The notes: generated by a model from the letters alone, not told the origin. 64,000 bases of DNA from Methylocystis sp. H62 (GCF_015709515.1 NZ_JADNQZ010000048.1:62001-126000), one strand, 5' to 3'; positions 1-9,764 are shown, counted from the first letter of the stretch. Made by a program: numbers and translations.

Positions 1-616
1 CTTGCTCGAGCCCTATGGCGGACGCGTGCTGCACTTGCCTGTCAGCGCAACGACGGCGCTCACCGCGATGCTGGCGCTCGGCAGCGGCGTGGGACTCGCC
101 ATCGCGGCGCGCTGGCTGACGCGCGGTGCCGACCCCCATCGCGTCGCCGGTGTTGGCGCGGTCGTCGGCGTCATCGCCTTCTTCGCGGTGATCTTCGCGG
201 CGCCGGCGGATTCCTCGACGCTGTTCAGCATCGGCGTCACGCTGATCGGGCTCGGCGGCGGCCTTTTTGCGCATGGCACGCTCACCGCCTCCATGCAGAC
301 GGCGCGGCCGGAAGATCGCGGGCTTGCGCTCGGCGCATGGGGCGCCGCGCAGGCGACCGCGGCCGGTCTCTCCATAGCGGCGAGCGGCGTGATCAATGAC
401 GCAGGCTCGATGCTTGCCGCCAGCGGCGCGCTGGGCGAGGCGCTTGTGAGCCCCGCCAGCGGCTACGCCATCGTCTACGCCATCGAAATCCTCCTGCTGC
501 TCGCGACGGTCGTCGCGATCGGACCTTTGGTCCGCTTTACGAAACAGGACGGCGAAGCGCCGACGGACTTCGATCTCGTTCCCTCGTCAAGTTTCAACTC
601 CGGAGTGATGCAATGA
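1..616 (+). CDS. lhaA: LhaA/PucC-family light-harvesting assembly transporter, 3' part only
   Basis: The window begins inside this gene; roughly the last 204 codons are present, in the frame starting at base 2. The visible part is a run of hydrophobic helices typical of the C-terminal half of a 12-helix MFS-fold protein. The stretch LEPYGGRVLHLPVSATT is characteristic of the LhaA/PucC (BCH) family, which helps assemble the LH1 and LH2 antenna in the cytoplasmic membrane and probably handles bacteriochlorophyll. Its stop codon overlaps the puhA start in an ATGA junction, so the two are translationally coupled. LhaA directly upstream of puhA is the classic purple-bacterial order, which favours lhaA over pucC. 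Confidence 0.88.
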   Translation, partial: LLEPYGGRVLHLPVSATTALTAMLALGSGVGLAIAARWLTRGADPHRVAGVGAVVGVIAFFAVIFAAPADSSTLFSIGVTLIGLGGGLFAHGTLTASMQTARPEDRGLALGAWGAAQATAAGLSIAASGVINDAGSMLAASGALGEALVSPASGYAIVYAIEILLLLATVVAIGPLVRFTKQDGEAPTDFDLVPSSSFNSGVMQ

Positions 617-1380
617 TACGCGGAGCCATCACCAGCAATATCGATGTCGCCCAGGTCGTCCTCTATGCCTTCTTTATCTTTTTCGCCGGCCTCGTTTTCT
701 ATCTGCGCCGCGAAGATCGCCGCGAAGGCTATCCTCTGGAATCCGAAGTTGGTCCGCAGAGGGATCGCGGGTTCCTAATGATCCCAACGCCCAAGACCTT
801 CCTGCGCGGCGACGGCGCTAAAATTCAAGCGCCGAGTTTTAAACCCGATCCACGAACGCCGAACGCCACGAAAGTGGCGGTCTGGCCTGGCGCGCCGCTG
901 ACGCCGAACGGCGATCCCATGCTCGCCGAGGTTGGTCCCGGCGCCTATGCGCTGCGCGTCGATGTGCCGGAGAAAATGCACGACGGCCGCCATCTCATCG
1001 CGCCGTTGCGCGTCGCCACAAATTTTGCGGTGTCGAGCGAAAATCCCAATCCCATTGGCATGGAGGTCGTCGCCGCGGATCGACGCGTCGCTGGCGTCAT
1101 CAAGGACGCTTGGGTTGATCGCGCGGAAGACTTTCTGCGCTTCTATGAAGTCACGCTGAGCGAGGGTCGAGGCGACGTTCTTCTGCCCGTGCCCTTCGCC
1201 AAGGTCGATGGCGCGAGGCGACAGATCCATGTCGACGCGATCCTTGCCGATCAGTTCGCCAACGTTCCAAGGACACGCAATCCCGATCAGGTGACGCTGC
1301 TCGAGGAAGAAAAGATCGCCGCCTATTATGGCGCGGGCACGCTCTACGCGACGCCCGCAAGAGTGGAGCCGCTGCTGTGA
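613..1380 (+). CDS. puhA: Photosynthetic reaction centre subunit H
   Basis: 255 residues, the usual length for the H subunit. One N-terminal membrane helix (about residues 12-32, ending in FYLRREDRREGYPLE) is followed by a soluble PRC-barrel domain; this anchors the L and M subunits and shapes proton delivery to QB. The pufLM genes for the partner subunits are not in this window. The start ATG overlaps the upstream stop (ATGA) and the stop overlaps the GTG of the next gene. Identification rests on the N-terminal signature, length and operon position. Confidence 0.96.
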   Translation: MIRGAITSNIDVAQVVLYAFFIFFAGLVFYLRREDRREGYPLESEVGPQRDRGFLMIPTPKTFLRGDGAKIQAPSFKPDPRTPNATKVAVWPGAPLTPNGDPMLAEVGPGAYALRVDVPEKMHDGRHLIAPLRVATNFAVSSENPNPIGMEVVAADRRVAGVIKDAWVDRAEDFLRFYEVTLSEGRGDVLLPVPFAKVDGARRQIHVDAILADQFANVPRTRNPDQVTLLEEEKIAAYYGAGTLYATPARVEPLL

Positions 1381-2045
1381 AGGCCATCAATCTCGAGAAG
1401 CTCTTGCCGGAAGACGTTCCACAAGGAGAGCGCATCTTGTGGCACGGCCGTCCTCAGTGGACGAGTCTCTTCCGCCGCGCCTACCGAGGCGACGTTGTCG
1501 CCGGCTACTTTGCGGCGCTGACCGCGTGGAACGTCTTCGACGCCGCGGTTCAATCTGGGGCGGGGTCAGCCGCGCTGGCGGGCGCTCGCACTCTGGCGAT
1601 CGGTCTTGGCGCGCTGGCGCTGCTCGCCTTGCTCGCCTGGGCCTCGGCCCGCACGGCGCTCTTCATTATCACCTCGCGCCGCGTTGTGATGAAGATCGGG
1701 GTGGCCTTACAGGTCTTTTACAATCTGCCGTTCTCGCAGATTAGAGCCGCCGGCTTGCGCGTCGAAAGCGACGGTTCGGGCGATGTCATGCTGACGCTCT
1801 CACCCGACAAGCGAATCGGCTACCTGCATCTTTGGCCCTTCGCGCGGCCGTTCCGCTTCGCGCATCCAGAGCCCGCGCTGCGCGGCCTCGCCGATGCAAG
1901 ACATGTCGGCGACATCTTGGGGCGCGCGCTTGTCGCGGCCGCGGCCGAACGTGGCGACATGTTCGTGATTGGCGAAGACGACACGGTCGCATCCGCTTCG
2001 TCGCAAAAAACAAGCATGCCGGCGGGCGATGCAGTCGCAGCGTGA
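1377..2045 (+). CDS. puhB: Photosynthetic complex assembly protein PuhB
   Basis: 222 residues starting with GTG that overlaps the puhA stop. The N-terminus (PQGERILWHGRPQWTSLFRRA) has the bacterial PH-like 'GE.I.W.GRP' pattern of PuhB, followed by two or three membrane helices and a second conserved block. In Rhodobacter PuhB is needed for efficient assembly of the reaction centre and LH1. The C-terminal tail after about residue 205 is polar and low in conservation. Same operon as puhA and puhC. Confidence 0.9.
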   Translation: MKAINLEKLLPEDVPQGERILWHGRPQWTSLFRRAYRGDVVAGYFAALTAWNVFDAAVQSGAGSAALAGARTLAIGLGALALLALLAWASARTALFIITSRRVVMKIGVALQVFYNLPFSQIRAAGLRVESDGSGDVMLTLSPDKRIGYLHLWPFARPFRFAHPEPALRGLADARHVGDILGRALVAAAAERGDMFVIGEDDTVASASSQKTSMPAGDAVAA

Positions 2046-2048
2046 CGG

Positions 2049-2552
2049 ATGGGAAGGGCTACGATCATGAGCCAGGCGTCTATCGGCAAGAGTCAAAGGC
2101 CTTCGAGCGCACATGACGGCGTGCCGCGCCCGATCCTACGCGGCGCCGGCGTTTTCATCGTCTTTGCTCTGCTTGCGACGGGTTTGACCCGATTCACTGG
2201 CGTCGGCGCGGTGCATATGCCGTTGAGGAATGCGGTCGAGAGTCTCGCATTGCTCTTCGAGGATCGCAATGATGGCTCAGTCGCCGTGCGCGACGCCCGT
2301 GACGGCGCGCTCTTTTATGTCGTGCAGCCGGGCGCCTACGGCTTCATTCGATCGACGTTGCGCGGGCTCGCGCGTGAGCGGCGCCGTTCGGGCCTCGACG
2401 CATCGACGCCCTTTGCCTTGACGCGTTGGAGCGACGGCACGGTTTCGCTCGAAGACTCGGCGACCGGGCGGCGCGTCAATCTGGACGCTTTCGGACCCGA
2501 CAATGCGCGCGCCTTCGCGCAGCTCTTTACTGAAAGAAGGCGCGAGCCATGA
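2049..2552 (+). CDS. puhC: Photosynthetic complex assembly protein PuhC
   Basis: 167 residues from ATG 2049; a second ATG at 2067 (MSQASIG) is also possible and has a GGGAAGGG run about 10 bases upstream. One membrane helix (about residues 33-52) is followed by a periplasmic domain with the LRF-type PuhC fold (DGALFYVVQPGAYGFIRSTLRGLAR). PuhC supports reorganisation of the RC-LH1 core and photosynthetic growth. Its end overlaps the next gene in an ATGA junction. Confidence 0.87.
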   Translation: MGRATIMSQASIGKSQRPSSAHDGVPRPILRGAGVFIVFALLATGLTRFTGVGAVHMPLRNAVESLALLFEDRNDGSVAVRDARDGALFYVVQPGAYGFIRSTLRGLARERRRSGLDASTPFALTRWSDGTVSLEDSATGRRVNLDAFGPDNARAFAQLFTERRREP

Positions 2553-2854
2553 ACTGGTTGCTCCCCATCACCCGCCAGACGTTCGACGCGCCCTGCAGGG
2601 TCGAGATCGGCCACACCGCCGAAAGCCTCTTCGCGCATGTCGAGATCGAAGGCGATTTCGACATCAGGCCGGGCGATCGCGTGCTCGTGCAAAATGCGCC
2701 AACCGAAACGCCCTTCGGCTATCGTGTGACGGTCGAGCGCCGCGCGACGATCATTCGCGCCGGCCTCATCGAACGGTTGTGGGCGCGCTTTCTTGGCAAT
2801 TTTGAGCTTACCGAACTTTACGACGTCAGCTTCACGAACAGGAGAGCGCTATGA
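2549..2854 (+). CDS. Small conserved puh-operon protein of unknown function
   Basis: 101 residues with no signal peptide and no membrane helix; mostly beta-strand-like sequence with a [20 protein letters not shown] segment that looks like a small barrel. It sits between puhC and acsF with a four-base overlap at both ends, so it is almost certainly cotranscribed and coupled. A small protein of this type is commonly found at this point in alphaproteobacterial photosynthesis clusters; I know no assigned biochemical role and infer one in photocomplex assembly or cyclase function only from position. Confidence 0.75.
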   Translation: MNWLLPITRQTFDAPCRVEIGHTAESLFAHVEIEGDFDIRPGDRVLVQNAPTETPFGYRVTVERRATIIRAGLIERLWARFLGNFELTELYDVSFTNRRAL

Positions 2855-3912
2855 ACGCCCCGTTGCGCCACAACGTCTCGATCGAAGCGACCCGCGTCGC
2901 CCAGGAAAATACCCTTCTGAGCCCGCGGTTCTACACGACGGATTTCGCGGAGCTTGACCGGACAGATGTCTCTCCCGTTCGCAAGGAGTGGGATGCGCTG
3001 ATGGAGGAGATGCGCTCCGACCCCAACAACAAGCATTTTCAGCGCACCGAGGAGTTCGACGCCGGCTTCGTCTATTCGGAAAAACTCGACAAGGAATTCC
3101 GTGACTTTCTCATCAGCTCGATCACCGCGGAGTTTTCAGGCTGCGTGCTCTATGCCGAAATGAAAAAGCGCGCGCACAATCAGGATATGAAGGACCTCTT
3201 CGGCTTCATGAGCCGCGACGAGGCGCGTCACGCTGGATTTATCAACGATACGCTGAAGGATTTCGGCATCGGCATCGATCTGAGCTTTTTAACGAAGACG
3301 AAGAAATATACGTTTTTCAAGCCGAAGTTCATTTTTTATGCGACCTACCTGTCCGAGAAAATCGGTTACGCCCGCTATATCACCATCTTCCGCCAGCTTG
3401 AGCGCCATCCCGAGCGCCGCTTCCATCCGATCTTCAAATGGTTCGAGAAGTGGTGCAACGACGAGTTCCGTCACGGCGAGGCCTTCGCATTGCTGATGCG
3501 CGCCAATCCGAAGCTCGTCTCGGGCCTCAATGTTTACTGGATCAAATTCTTCCTGCTTGCCGTTTTCGCGACCATGTATGTGCGCGATCATTGCCGCCCC
3601 GCATTCCACGCGGCGATCGGCATGAATCCTGACGACTACGACTTCAAGGTGTTGCGCCTTACGAGTGAGATCTCTCGCCAGGTCTTTCCGATCACCCTCG
3701 ATCTCGATCATCCACTGTTCAAACCCGGCCTCGACCGCCTAGTGGCGATTGAACGCGCGATCGCCGCGGCCAAGAAGCAGAAGGGCGTCGTCGCCCGAGC
3801 CAAGCAGGCGGCGCTGACCGCGGCCGCGGCCGCGACCTTCGCGCGGCTCTATTTCCTGCCCGCGAAATCCAACGCGCTGCCGGCGCAAATTCGTCTTGCG
3901 CCGGTGTGGTGA
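2851..3912 (+). CDS. acsF: Aerobic Mg-protoporphyrin IX monomethyl ester cyclase
   Basis: 353 residues, the normal length for AcsF. This di-iron enzyme uses O2 to close the isocyclic fifth ring of bacteriochlorophyll, giving divinyl protochlorophyllide. Two carboxylate/histidine iron-binding motifs are visible: RDEARHAGF near residues 123-130 and [11 protein letters not shown] near 203-213. No anaerobic radical-SAM cyclase (bchE) is seen here, so the cell can at least make the pigment under oxic conditions. Start ATG overlaps the previous stop. Confidence 0.96.
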   Translation: MNAPLRHNVSIEATRVAQENTLLSPRFYTTDFAELDRTDVSPVRKEWDALMEEMRSDPNNKHFQRTEEFDAGFVYSEKLDKEFRDFLISSITAEFSGCVLYAEMKKRAHNQDMKDLFGFMSRDEARHAGFINDTLKDFGIGIDLSFLTKTKKYTFFKPKFIFYATYLSEKIGYARYITIFRQLERHPERRFHPIFKWFEKWCNDEFRHGEAFALLMRANPKLVSGLNVYWIKFFLLAVFATMYVRDHCRPAFHAAIGMNPDDYDFKVLRLTSEISRQVFPITLDLDHPLFKPGLDRLVAIERAIAAAKKQKGVVARAKQAALTAAAAATFARLYFLPAKSNALPAQIRLAPVW

Positions 3913-3922
3913 GGAGCGCCGC

Positions 3923-4762
3923 ATGTCCGACTATGCACCGCCAATCGTCGCAACGCTCCTGCTCTGGTGGGGGAGCACCGGCGTGCTGCTCTATCTCGAC
4001 GGCCTTTCTCGCCGCACATTCGTGTGGAGCATGGCGGGCGCGACCGCGCTGTTCACGCTGGCGCTATGGGGCGTCGTCGCGACGCGCAGCGAAACGACGG
4101 CCTCCTCCGCCTACTATGCGTTCCTTTGCGGATTGATCGCCTGGGCGTGGCAGCTTGTGAGCTACTACATGGGCTTCATCACGGGTCCGCGAAAAACGGC
4201 CTGTCCGCCGCATTTGCGCGGCTGGCCCCGCTTCGTCGAGGCGGTGCGCACCAGCCTCTATCACGAAATCGCAATTATCCTGTGCGCAGGCGCGCTCGTC
4301 GCGCTGACTCGCAACCAGCCCAATCAGATTGGCGCGTGGACCTTCCTCATCCTTTGGTGGATGCATACGAGCGCCAAGCTCAATCTCTATTTCGGCGCGC
4401 CGAACCTAAGCGAAGAGCTGCTGCCGGAGCATTTGCGCTATCTGGCGACCTTCATGACGCGCAGGCCGATGAACCTGTTTTTCCCGCTCTCGGTGAGCGC
4501 CTCGACCATCGTCACCGTGCTGATCGCGCAAAAGGCGCTCGTCGCGACGACGCCGTTCGAGCTTGTCGGCTTTACAATTCTCGCGACGCTCATGGCGCTC
4601 GCCGTCGCCGAGCATTGGTTTCTCGTCGCGCCGCTACGCGCCAATGCGCTCTGGTCATGGGGCGTCAAAGAAACTTGTCCGGACGAAGCGAATGAATACG
4701 ACTCGCTTCGTATCGTCGCGATCGAGGCGCCTCTGCGCCGCTCGCGCGTCAGTGAGGTTTAG
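3923..4762 (+). CDS. puhE: PuhE-family membrane protein (DUF3623)
   Basis: 279 residues from ATG 3923, chosen because GAGGAG lies 6-11 bases upstream and the family begins close to this point. About seven to eight hydrophobic helices span the protein, with the conserved block FLILWWMHTSAKLNLYFGAPN in the middle. PuhE is a conserved alphaproteobacterial photosynthesis-cluster protein that affects bacteriochlorophyll production in Rhodobacter; its mechanism is not established. It lies between acsF and hemA on the same strand. Confidence 0.9.
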   Translation: MSDYAPPIVATLLLWWGSTGVLLYLDGLSRRTFVWSMAGATALFTLALWGVVATRSETTASSAYYAFLCGLIAWAWQLVSYYMGFITGPRKTACPPHLRGWPRFVEAVRTSLYHEIAIILCAGALVALTRNQPNQIGAWTFLILWWMHTSAKLNLYFGAPNLSEELLPEHLRYLATFMTRRPMNLFFPLSVSASTIVTVLIAQKALVATTPFELVGFTILATLMALAVAEHWFLVAPLRANALWSWGVKETCPDEANEYDSLRIVAIEAPLRRSRVSEV

Positions 4763-4810
4763 CGCCCGCAGAATGGCGCGTCTAGGGAAGTTACGCCGAT
4801 GGAGAGTCAC

Positions 4811-6124
4811 ATGAATCCGATGGCTTTGACGTACGACCAGCATTTTCAGTCGGCGATCGCGCAGTTGAAGATGGAGAAGCGCTACCGGGTTTTCGCCAAT
4901 CTCGAACGCGACGCCGTTCGCTTTCCCACTGCGCTGTGGCGTCCCGAGGGCGAAGAGCACGCGCCTCGCGAAGTCACGATCTGGTGCTCCAACGATTACC
5001 TCGGGATGGGCGGCCACCGCGCTGTGGTCGACGCGGCGCGCGACGCTCTGGACCGCCACGGCGCCGGGGCGGGGGGCACGCGCAACATCTCCGGCACTCA
5101 CAATCCGATCGTCGAGCTTGAGGCGGAACTCTCCGATCTGCACGGCAAGCCCGCGGCGCTCGTCTTCACATCGGGCTGGATCTCCAATCTCGCCGGCATT
5201 TCGACGATCGCGTCGCTGCTGCCGAATTGTCTTATCCTTTCCGACGCGCTCAATCACAATTCGATGATCGAAGGCGTTCGGCGGTCGGGATGCGAAAAGC
5301 AGATCTGGCGTCATAATGACGTCGGCCACCTTGAGGAATTGCTGAAGGCGGCGGGCAAGGAGCGGGCCAAGCTTATCGTCTTCGAAAGCCTCTATTCGAT
5401 GGACGGCGACATTGCGCCGGTCGCGGAGATCGTCGCGCTTGCTGAAAAGTACAATGCGCTCACCTATGTCGATGAAGTGCACGCGGTCGGCATGTATGGC
5501 GCGCGCGGCGGCGGCATCTGCCAGCGCGAAGGCGTCGAAGGCCGCATCGACATCATCGAGGGCACGCTCGCCAAGGGCTTTGGCGCGCTCGGCGGCTATA
5601 TCGCCGCGAGTCCGGCGATCGTCGACGCCGTGCGCAGCTACGCGCCGCAATTCATCTTCACCACCACGCTGCCGCCGATGGTCGCGGCCTGCGCTCGCGC
5701 CGCCGTTCGTCATCTCAAACATTCGGGAGATGAACGCGCGCGTCATCAGCACATGGCGATGTTGACGAAACATGCCTTGCGCGCCGCCGGCCTGCCGGTG
5801 ATGGATAACAAATCGCACATCGTGCCGGTGATGGTCGGCGACGCGGCGCGCTGCAAGGAGGCGAGCGATCTGCTGCTGCGCCGCCATTCGATCTACATTC
5901 AGCCGATCAATTATCCCACCGTTGCGCTAGGCACGGAGCGCCTGCGGATCACGCCGACGCCGCGCCACAATGAGGCGCATGTCGCCGAACTCGTTGAAGC
6001 GCTGGTCGACGTCTGGTCGTCACTCAGATTGCCTTTCATCGAGGCAAAAGTCATACCGCTGCGCGCGCGCCAAGCCGCCGAGGCGCACTGCACCTATCCG
6101 GAGATGAAACGGGCGGCCGAGTAA
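4811..6124 (+). CDS. hemA: 5-aminolevulinate synthase
   Basis: PLP enzyme that condenses glycine and succinyl-CoA to 5-aminolevulinate, the first step of the alphaproteobacterial heme and bacteriochlorophyll pathway. The fold-type I signatures are clear: [12 protein letters not shown] near the N-terminus, [16 protein letters not shown], the aldimine aspartate in [12 protein letters not shown], and the PLP lysine in [13 protein letters not shown] (about residue 254). ATG 4811 is preferred because GGAGAG lies about five bases upstream; ATG 4799 would add four residues. Placing hemA at the end of the puh operon ties tetrapyrrole supply to photocomplex synthesis. About 437 residues, slightly longer than the usual 405 because of a C-terminal tail. 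Confidence 0.95.
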   Translation: MNPMALTYDQHFQSAIAQLKMEKRYRVFANLERDAVRFPTALWRPEGEEHAPREVTIWCSNDYLGMGGHRAVVDAARDALDRHGAGAGGTRNISGTHNPIVELEAELSDLHGKPAALVFTSGWISNLAGISTIASLLPNCLILSDALNHNSMIEGVRRSGCEKQIWRHNDVGHLEELLKAAGKERAKLIVFESLYSMDGDIAPVAEIVALAEKYNALTYVDEVHAVGMYGARGGGICQREGVEGRIDIIEGTLAKGFGALGGYIAASPAIVDAVRSYAPQFIFTTTLPPMVAACARAAVRHLKHSGDERARHQHMAMLTKHALRAAGLPVMDNKSHIVPVMVGDAARCKEASDLLLRRHSIYIQPINYPTVALGTERLRITPTPRHNEAHVAELVEALVDVWSSLRLPFIEAKVIPLRARQAAEAHCTYPEMKRAAE

Positions 6125-6269
6125 GAAAGAGCCGAGTTTTATGGCTGACGGCGCCGCAACCATATAGCTGGGTTCCGGCGACGAACATGTTGGAGATGCT
6201 CGTCGGACGACGAGCCTTTCGCCGAACAGCTCCGCGCCGCAGCATGCGCGTTTCGGGCGCTTTGGCGGC
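6125..6269. other. Convergent gap between hemA and the MFS gene
   Basis: 145 bases separating two convergent genes. I see no clear intrinsic terminator with a T-run. Confidence 0.4.
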
Positions 6270-7563
6270 TCACGGGCCGGTCCGAAGTTGGGCGCGTTGC
6301 GCGAAAATGCAGCTGGCGATCAGTCCGAGGATCGCGAATAGGGTGACGACGGAGAACACGTAATTGTGCCCGGCGGCCCCGGGCCACCGGTCAAGCAAAT
6401 AGCCCATGAGCGGCCCCATAAAAATATCCGGCGCGTAGCCGATCACCGAGAGCAAGCCAACCGCGCTCCCCGTGTGCTGCATAGGAATTTTGCCATCTTG
6501 CATGATCGCGAAATACAGGCCACGCAGCGCGAAGACGCCGATGCTGGTGAAGACGATCGTCAAAACAAACGTCCATACCATGCCTGCGTCAATCGCGCCG
6601 GAGGCCAGCATGGCGCTCCCGGCTGCGAGCAGCACGAAACAGCCGATGATCATGAAGGGCGCGCCAAGCCGCTCAGCCAGGTAGCCGGCGCCAATGGCGG
6701 CAAATGGTCGTATCCAGAGCGATGCGACGCCGGCCCGCGCCGCCTCTACCTGATTGAGGCCAATGACTTGATTGGCGTACAGCGAAAAGTCGTCGATCGC
6801 TTTAAAGCCCACATAAGCGCACAGGATCACCGCAGCCTGCAGCCAGACTGACGGCATCGCGAACACGCGGGCGATGTCGCTTAACGACGCCGTCGCTTGC
6901 GCCGGCGTTTTACGCTCCGGCAGCGCCAGCCGGATGAGCAAGGCGGCGCCGCAGGTCATCGCGGACAACAGCAGGATGATCCACCGCAATGATTCCGTGC
7001 GCAGCGCGAGACTGGCCGTCTCGCTGTCGTCTGGCAGCAGCGCGGCGAACAGGACCACCATGATCGACGCCATGACGGCCGCGAGCGCGCCTCTGCCGCC
7101 CTCGAGCAATCCAAATGCGCGACTTTGCGAAAAGCTGAGGCCCCACTCACGCGTCGCGCGAATCAACGGCGCCCAGAACAGCGCGATCGTGGTGATTCCC
7201 CAATACCCGTATAAGATCGCCAGCGTCGATGGGGACGGAACCGCCATCATCACAAGGCCGCCGACGGCGGTGGACGTCAATGCGACAGTCAACATTGTGC
7301 GTGCGGGATATCTGTCGGCGAGCGGGCCGCCAAACAAATACGCGGCCATTGCAACCACGCCATAAACCGAATAGGCGGCGCCGAGTTCGAGATTGGTTAT
7401 GCCGAACACATCGAGGAGGGTGGGCCGGAATACGCGAGGCAATACGAAAGGCAGCAAAAAAACCGATTCCCCGGCGACAATCAGCGCCGCGATCGCCAGT
7501 CCACGCTGCGGCGCGAAGCGCGCGTCATGTGCGAGCAGTGGCGCCGGCGCGACGATTGGTCAT
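6270..7563 (-). pseudogene. MFS transporter with a frameshifted start
   Basis: The reading frame ending at 6270 encodes about 400 residues of a 12-helix major facilitator with a typical loop motif (FGGPLADRYPARTML). Substrate cannot be told. It has no good start in its own frame: the only in-frame candidates are CTG codons or TTG 7457, which would cut into the first helix (GLAIAALIVAGESVFLLPFVL). A perfect start exists in another frame: ATG 7563 with GGAGG five bases upstream, overlapping the KGG-gene stop (ATGA), but it stops after 12 codons at 7525-7527. A single-base indel between 7563 and 7527 would join the two. Either a recent inactivating mutation or a sequence error; otherwise the gene looks intact. 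Confidence 0.65.
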
Positions 7564-7853
7564 GCGCCTCCTGAAATAACGTCATCCTCGTTGCGTGTGT
7601 TGCGCGACGCATGGCCCCCTTTTCGTCCAGCTTGCGACGCAAGCTGGCGATCGACAGAAAAGCTGCGCTTCGCGGCGTTGACTGCAAGCCCGCCTTTGCG
7701 TCCCGCCGCCGACGCAAGCTCGGGATTTTTGGCGAAACTGCGCTGGTCGCCCGGCACGCTCTTGCCGCCCTTGCGCGCAATTTCACGTTGCCGCTCCGGC
7801 GTCATCGACGCGAAACCCCTTCGGGACTTGGTGGCCGCCGTTACCGTATCCAT
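7560..7853 (-). CDS. KGG-repeat stress-induced protein
   Basis: 97 residues from ATG 7853, which has GGAG eight bases upstream; a start 14 codons earlier is possible. The sequence carries three KGG motifs (ARKGGKSVP, GRKGGLAVN, GRKGGHASR) separated by the pattern SFAKNPELASAAGRKGG / SFSVDRQLASQAGRKGG, the hallmark of the YciG/GsiB/con-10 stress family: small, basic, hydrophilic and probably disordered proteins. Function is linked to general stress or desiccation, exact role unknown. Its stop overlaps the start of the downstream MFS gene. Confidence 0.85.
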   Translation of the reverse strand: MDTVTAATKSRRGFASMTPERQREIARKGGKSVPGDQRSFAKNPELASAAGRKGGLAVNAAKRSFSVDRQLASQAGRKGGHASRNTRNEDDVISGGA

Positions 7854-8406
7854 CAGTCGCGCTCCAATTCTTTGTCGAAGACGCCTCCGCAACAACCGAA
7901 GCTGCAGAAGCCGCTCAACAGCAAACCAGGCAAAGGCGCCGGTTTATGACCTTGTCGAAAGGCGGCTGAGCGATATTCATTTTGGCTAAGACTAAGCGGC
8001 TGCCAAGCTGGTAATCTTACGTAGAAAATTGATTTTTCGACCCATCAGAATCGATCAGTTCTCGATGGCCGTCGCGAGACCGTTGGTCTCGAGCTTACGA
8101 GTAAAGAGCCGCCTTTGACAGTAAGACGTCGTTAGGGATTCGCTCGGGTCGGCCCTGATGCTGCGTAACGGAATCTTTCCGGTTCCAAGTGCTCTCTGTG
8201 CTCTTCGTCCTTAGAGGCGCGCAGCGCGCCTATACACTGAATACAACAAACCGGCCGACACAATATTCCTCATACGTAAGTCTACCAATTTTGCCTTGCG
8301 CGCGGCCGTGCTTTTATGCCGAAGGAGCCGATCTCTCCAAGTAAATGCCGGTGTAAGGGCGCAACAGCGTCTTGAGCAGAGCACGAAAACACGACGGGAG
8401 CGTCCA
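7854..8406. other. Gene-poor spacer between divergent genes
   Basis: About 550 bases between the minus-strand KGG gene and the plus-strand gene at 8407. The only structure I can point to is a short GC-rich inverted repeat, AGGCGCGCAGCGCGCCT, at about 8213-8229. No convincing ORF, tRNA or promoter was recognised. It presumably holds both divergent promoters. Confidence 0.4.
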
Positions 8407-8799
8407 ATGTTGTCGGTGTCGCGGCGTGGGGAGCAGTCGAGTCTCGGACCGCAGGAAGGGGTTGCGACGGTTTCACCGAAGCAGAAACAGCTGCTTGCGA
8501 GCTACCTGCTGAACCTGCAAAAGGGCGAGTGGTTCGTATTCGAGATGATCGTGCTGGATATACAGGGACTTGTGGATATCGGCGCACAGTCGCTTGCGAC
8601 AGACGTGTTCGTCGTCCTTCGTATTTTCATGCAGGACCGTCCGCAATTCGACGCCTTGGTGCGACGTAACCGCAAGTTCAAAGGCTTGTCAGAGAATCAC
8701 TCGACGCGGCGGAAGCTCGATTCGCTGCTTGCGGCGAACGGCGAGAGGCAAACTCAGTCTGCGCTCCACGCTCAGAGAGACAAACAATCCCTGGCGTGA
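8407..8799 (+). CDS. Hypothetical protein, 130 residues
   Basis: Not recognised. From ATG 8407 it reads MLSVSRRGEQSS and continues through a central hydrophobic, probably helical part (LLASYLLNLQKGEWFVFEMIVLDIQGLVDIG) to a basic, polar C-terminus. No signal peptide or clear motif. An in-frame start further upstream (8296) would add 37 residues of Arg-rich, coding-unlike sequence, so I prefer 8407. It lies upstream of the sensor kinase at 8994 with a gap of about 195 bases, so cotranscription is uncertain. Confidence 0.4.
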   Translation: MLSVSRRGEQSSLGPQEGVATVSPKQKQLLASYLLNLQKGEWFVFEMIVLDIQGLVDIGAQSLATDVFVVLRIFMQDRPQFDALVRRNRKFKGLSENHSTRRKLDSLLAANGERQTQSALHAQRDKQSLA

Positions 8800-8993
8800 A
8801 CTCTGCCGCCACCCATAGATCTTGGCGCGCCCTGCTGCTCAGTTCAGAAAGCCGCAATCTATCCGGAGAGGCGGGCGCGCCGCAAAAAGAATAGCGACCG
8901 GGGCGAGGCGCTGATACGCTTACGGCGATCTAAGCTGGAGTTCGCGTTTGCCGAACCTGCCGCGTATGCCGGCGAGCAAGACGAAGTTTTGGA

Positions 8994-9764
8994 TTGAATC
9001 AGGCCAATAGGGTCGCTTCGGTGGATGATGCTGGTCCCAAAGTATCTGGCGTTAGTCTTAGAGAACTCGAACGCCTGAAAGCCATTAGCGGACTGGCTGC
9101 GACTCTCGCCCACAATATCAATCAACCGCTGACTGCGGCGAGCGCCTATCTCAGGGCGGCGCAGCGCCTCACAGGAGGGCTTCCGAAGGAGTCGGTCGCG
9201 CCGATCGTTGGAGCGCTCGACAAGGCTGTCATGCAGATCATGCGCGCCGGGCAGTTCGTCCGCAGTCTGAGCGAGCTTGTTGCGCAGGGCGAGCCAGAGA
9301 AGACGCTCCTGAGCGTTAATTCGCTGATTGAGGAGACGCTTTCCCTCTTTGAGGCGGAGGCCGCCGAGGCCGGCGTCTTGATCAGCAAGCGGCTGACCAA
9401 GGACGACGATTTTATCGTCGCCGACCGTGTCCAGATCAGACATGTTCTGGTTAATCTTATACGAAACGCCATCGAAGCGATGCAGGATTTGCCGCGACGC
9501 GAGCTGGTGATTTCCACACAGACGCAGGCGGCAAAGGCCATACGCGTTGAAGTTCAAGACACTGGCTGCGGACCTGGCGGCCGGGAAAACGCCGATCCGC
9601 TCGATCTTTTTGCAATGCGGAAAGAGGGAATGGGCATTGGGCTGTCGATTTCCCGCGCAATCGTCGAAGCGCATGATGGCCGTCTTTGGGCTAAGGTCAA
9701 TCCCGAAGGCGGCGCTATATTCTCATGTGATCTTCCGTTGCGAGGGCGAGAATTTAGCGGATGA
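8994..9764 (+). CDS. Sensor histidine kinase without sensor domain, FixL/TodS type
   Basis: 256 residues from a TTG codon; no ATG lies before the kinase domain. A HisKA domain (GLAATLAHNINQPLTAASAYL, phospho-His about residue 40) is followed directly by a HATPase_c domain with N box (HVLVNLIRNAIEAM) and G boxes (DTGCGPGG, GMGIGLSISRAIVEAHDG). It resembles the transmitter half of FixL-like kinases, but the PAS sensor usual there is missing and the upstream DNA does not continue in frame with one. No membrane helix, so cytoplasmic. Overlaps the FixJ-type regulator by ATGA, so the two are a pair. Confidence 0.85.
   Translation: MNQANRVASVDDAGPKVSGVSLRELERLKAISGLAATLAHNINQPLTAASAYLRAAQRLTGGLPKESVAPIVGALDKAVMQIMRAGQFVRSLSELVAQGEPEKTLLSVNSLIEETLSLFEAEAAEAGVLISKRLTKDDDFIVADRVQIRHVLVNLIRNAIEAMQDLPRRELVISTQTQAAKAIRVEVQDTGCGPGGRENADPLDLFAMRKEGMGIGLSISRAIVEAHDGRLWAKVNPEGGAIFSCDLPLRGREFSG

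Noticed and set aside
4655-5887. Minus-strand open frame of 410 codons
   Set aside because: Antisense to hemA with no motifs; a GC-bias artefact.
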